Source: Eonycteris spelaea
Lineage: Eukaryota; Chordata; Mammalia; Chiroptera; Pteropodidae
NCBI GenBank assembly: GCA_003508835.1
Contig: PUFA01000007.1
Span: 19,429,001-19,493,000, forward strand
Direction: 5' to 3'
Length of the DNA stretch: 64,000 bases
Shown: piece after piece, positions 61,875 to 64,000 of the stretch
How the letters are laid out: every line of letters starts with the position of its first letter
Numbering within the stretch: the stretch's first letter is position 1
Notes under the pieces: model-generated
Told to the model about the DNA's origin: nothing
What the model saw: only the letters and a program-made list of their open reading frames with translations
Databases searched by the model: none
Made by a program: the position numbers and the translations under genes

Positions 61875-62540
61875 CTCCTCTATTAACTTTTAACTATAGC
61901 TCTTTGAATTTCATTTTTCCAGATTAGTCTAGGAGTATTATTTGCATTGTTAGCATAGCCTCTGATGAATTATTGTGATGCAATTTCATGTATATTGTAA
62001 GGCTCTTACAATGTGATATTTTTATATATTTATATCTACATATATTATAAACCACATTTTTACACAATTACTTTTAAGGAAATCAGGAAACAAAAATTCT
62101 TATATTTACTCACATATGTGTATGATGCTCTTTGCTCCATTGTGTATGCAATTTTCCTTCAGTCTGAAGGAATTCCTTTTACATTTCTTATAATGTTGGT
62201 CTGCTAATAATAAATTATCTCAGTTTTTATCTAATAAAAATAATTTTGCCTTCACTTTTTCAAAGGGATTTTCACTGAACAAAGAATTTTCAATTGGTAA
62301 GTTTTTCTTTTATTCTTTTAAGCACTTTAAAAATGCCATTTTGTCGGATTTTGTCTTTCATTGTTTCTGATAAGAAGCAGGCAATATTTAAAATTTTCGT
62401 TTCCTTGTAGGTGATTATCTGACCATTTTAAAGATTTTTGAAAATTGATGTTTGGTTTCAGCAATGTGTCTAGGTGTGGTTTTGTGTCTTTACTTCCTGA
62501 GGTTTGTTAAATTTCTGGTGTCTCTAGGTTGATATTTTTT

Positions 62541-62565
62541 GTGCTCGCTTCAGCGGCACACATAT
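62541..62565 (+). pseudogene. U6 snRNA 3'-truncated, tailless retropseudogene
   Basis: The 25-nt insert starts exactly like U6 (GTGCTCGCTTC) and continues with 'gcggcaca', corresponding to about the first 24 nt of U6 with two substitutions and a CA duplication. It has no A tail. It is flanked by perfect 18-bp direct repeats at 62523-62540 and 62566-62583, proving insertion into the older L1. Far too short to function. Confidence 0.88.
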
Positions 62566-63010
62566 TCTAGGTTGATATTTTTTCATCAAATATGAGGAGA
62601 AAGTTGGTCATTGAGTCTTCAAATAGTTTTTCTGACTCAATCTCTTTCCTCTCCTTCTGGGACTCCAATTATACTATATTAGGCCATTTTGTATTGTCTC
62701 CGGGACCCATCCATTTTTTCAGTCTTTTTTACTGTCTATGCTTCAAGTTCTTTGGTTTTTTTTTTTTCTTTCTTTTTTTTTTAGTGTTCAATCTGCTGTG
62801 AAGCTTACTCAGTAGATTTTTTATTTCAAATATGATAATTTTTACTTTTAGAACTTTCATCGGATCTTTTTATAGTTTCTATTTCTGTACTGAGATTCCT
62901 CATCTTTTTACCTATTATGTCTAGTTTGCTTTAGTTCCTGGTATGTTTTAAAGTCTTTGTCTACTAATTCCAGCATCTGTGTTATCTCTGGGTCTGTTTC
63001 CTTTGACTGG

Positions 63011-63060
63011 TTTTTCCTCTTAGTTATAGGTCACATTTTTCCTCTTAGTTATAGGTCACA
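63011..63060. repeat. Perfect 25-bp tandem duplication
   Basis: Two identical copies, 63011-63035 and 63036-63060, inside old L1. The next six bases begin a third unit (TTTTTC). Confidence 0.98.
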
Positions 63061-63276
63061 TTTTTCTGTTTCTTCACATTTTTTTTTTGTAATTGCATAC
63101 TGAACACTGTGGATTTTATATTGTTGCAAAACTGGATTTGTCTTCCCTTGAAGAGTCTTGACTTTTGTTCTGTCAGATGATTAATTTGCTCACATCTTAA
63201 CCCTCTCGAGGCTTGTTTTAAAGTGTTTAAGGAGAATATAAAGTAACACTATTCTAGACCTAGAATAGCTCTACTC

Positions 63277-63370
63277 TTTTTTTTTTTAATTTTAACTTAT
63301 AGCACTTGGTGTTCCTAAGTGGTCTCCAATCCCAAGTACTGAGGCCCAACCCCGCTTAGCTTCTGAGATC
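63277..63370 (-). pseudogene. 5S rRNA-derived retrocopy, 5'-truncated
   Basis: On the minus strand the text 'gatctcagaagctaagcggg' onward to 'caccaagtgctata' (63370 down to about 63297) aligns with the internal promoter and 3' half of 5S rRNA, from roughly nt 42. It is followed by an AT-rich tail ending in an A run (63277-63287). Flanks AGCCCTACTCCT (63371-63382) and AGCTCTACTCTT (63267-63278) match at 10 of 12 positions, a diverged target duplication. It may be a plain 5S retropseudogene or a piece of a 5S-derived SINE such as those of fruit bats. Confidence 0.8.
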
Positions 63371-63655
63371 AGCCCTACTCCTAAGGCTGTGCCTTACTGA
63401 GATCTCCATTGAATGTTCGGTATACACAGTGAGGTCTCCATTCTGGCTGACCAGATCTTCAGTGTCTCCAAGGCTTATGTAATCCCTGGAATCCTTGTTC
63501 AGCTCAGTTTCTCAGCAATTATTCTCTGCCAAAACTCACAGAGTCTTTCACTATGCATGTACGATTTAGTGTTTCGTGAGAGTTTCAAGGAGACTTTTAT
63601 ACATATTTCTGGAATGCACTCTTCCTATCCCCTGTCCTCTTGTCCCCTTCCCTAC

Positions 63656-63658
<3 letters not shown>

Positions 63659-63704
<46 letters not shown>
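63659..63704. repeat. (GT)23 microsatellite
   Basis: Uninterrupted GT units. Poly Cys-Val reading frames across it are artefacts. Confidence 0.98.
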
Positions 63705-63707
<3 letters not shown>

Positions 63708-64000
63708 CAGCCACTTTCTCTTTCGGTACGTTATGCAAAAATTTCAGCTACCTATGCAACCCTGAATGCGTCTTTACCCCATCAGCTCAGCAAGATCACT
63801 GTGCTTTGCTTAAGCTACTTCTTCATGCACCACAGTCTAGAAGGTGCTTCTAGACTAAAAGCTGAAGGGGATTACATCATGTGGGGCTGACACCATGTGT
63901 TTTCCTTTTCTCAGGGATCACATTTCTTCTCTGATTATTGTCTAAAGTGTGAAAACTTCTGTTTCAGTTTTATATTTATTTATAGCAAGAGGACTAGTCT

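Larger units (their letters stand above)
59585..63270 (-). mobile_element. Long old L1 (L1M-type), antisense, with nested inserts
   Basis: Reverse ORF2 text runs from 'ttgagaaacggtgaaagcagatattcttgccttg' through 'ggttatgctagcttcataaagtaaattggg', 'aaaccatctcggcctgggattttctttgg' and 'gctttagctgtatcccacagc' (to about 60720), then 5'-ward L1M text ('ctccttctgggactccaattatac', 'ctaattccagcatctgtgttatctctgggtctg'). It is interrupted by the ~385-bp retrocopy (61490-61874) and the U6 fragment (62541-62565). All frames are broken. Confidence 0.8.

Noticed and set aside
63413..63890. 104-146-codon frames rich in Cys-Val
   Set aside because: They run through the (GT)23 microsatellite; the rest has no domain.

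Overview
This window looks like mammalian nuclear DNA that is almost entirely non-coding. I found no open reading frame that I can support as a protein-coding exon. The strongest lineage evidence is the repeat content: many old MIR and L2 fragments plus several antisense L1 3' ends. The L1 3' UTRs (poly-T, then the 'tggtgacattggtta' or 'aattgacatat' types) are the kind I associate with Laurasiatheria, bats in particular. Alu, rodent B1/B2, carnivore CAN, ruminant/pig and horse SINEs are all absent. A small 5S rRNA-derived retrocopy near 63.3 kb also fits a fruit bat, where 5S-derived SINEs are known, but a chance 5S pseudogene would look the same. I cannot name the species or the locus.

Layout. 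From 1 to 21 kb the DNA is mostly unique with scattered MIRs and one hAT (MER1-like) element. It contains a promoter-like block at 3.0-4.0 kb: a full CRE, two TATA-like boxes (one also a MEF2 consensus), a pyrimidine-rich candidate first exon and a strong splice donor. From 21 to 30.8 kb lies a GC- and CpG-rich, repeat-poor block that looks like a cluster of alternative promoters. It holds a second full CRE, a 28-bp perfect palindrome, a MEF2/TATA pair with a donor at 22704, a CpG island with a donor at 25575, an NF-Y-like inverted CCAAT pair next to a (GA)n tract, and a candidate 115-nt internal exon at 30676-30790. From 31 to 44 kb the DNA becomes AT-rich; 36.6-41.4 kb is very AT-rich and nearly free of recognisable repeats. 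From 44.6 kb to the end the window is a pile-up of old L1 fragments, all antisense, with MIR/L2 pieces, microsatellites and several small insertions (a 25-nt U6 fragment with 18-bp target duplications, a 5S fragment, and an unidentified ~385-bp retrocopy).

Interpretation (inference): the candidate donors are all on the + strand and follow promoter-like sequence. The simplest model is the 5' end of one + strand regulatory or multi-promoter gene whose coding exons lie beyond the window, with the AT-rich and L1-rich part being a long intron. Independent lncRNA promoters are an equally open alternative. Transcript data would decide.
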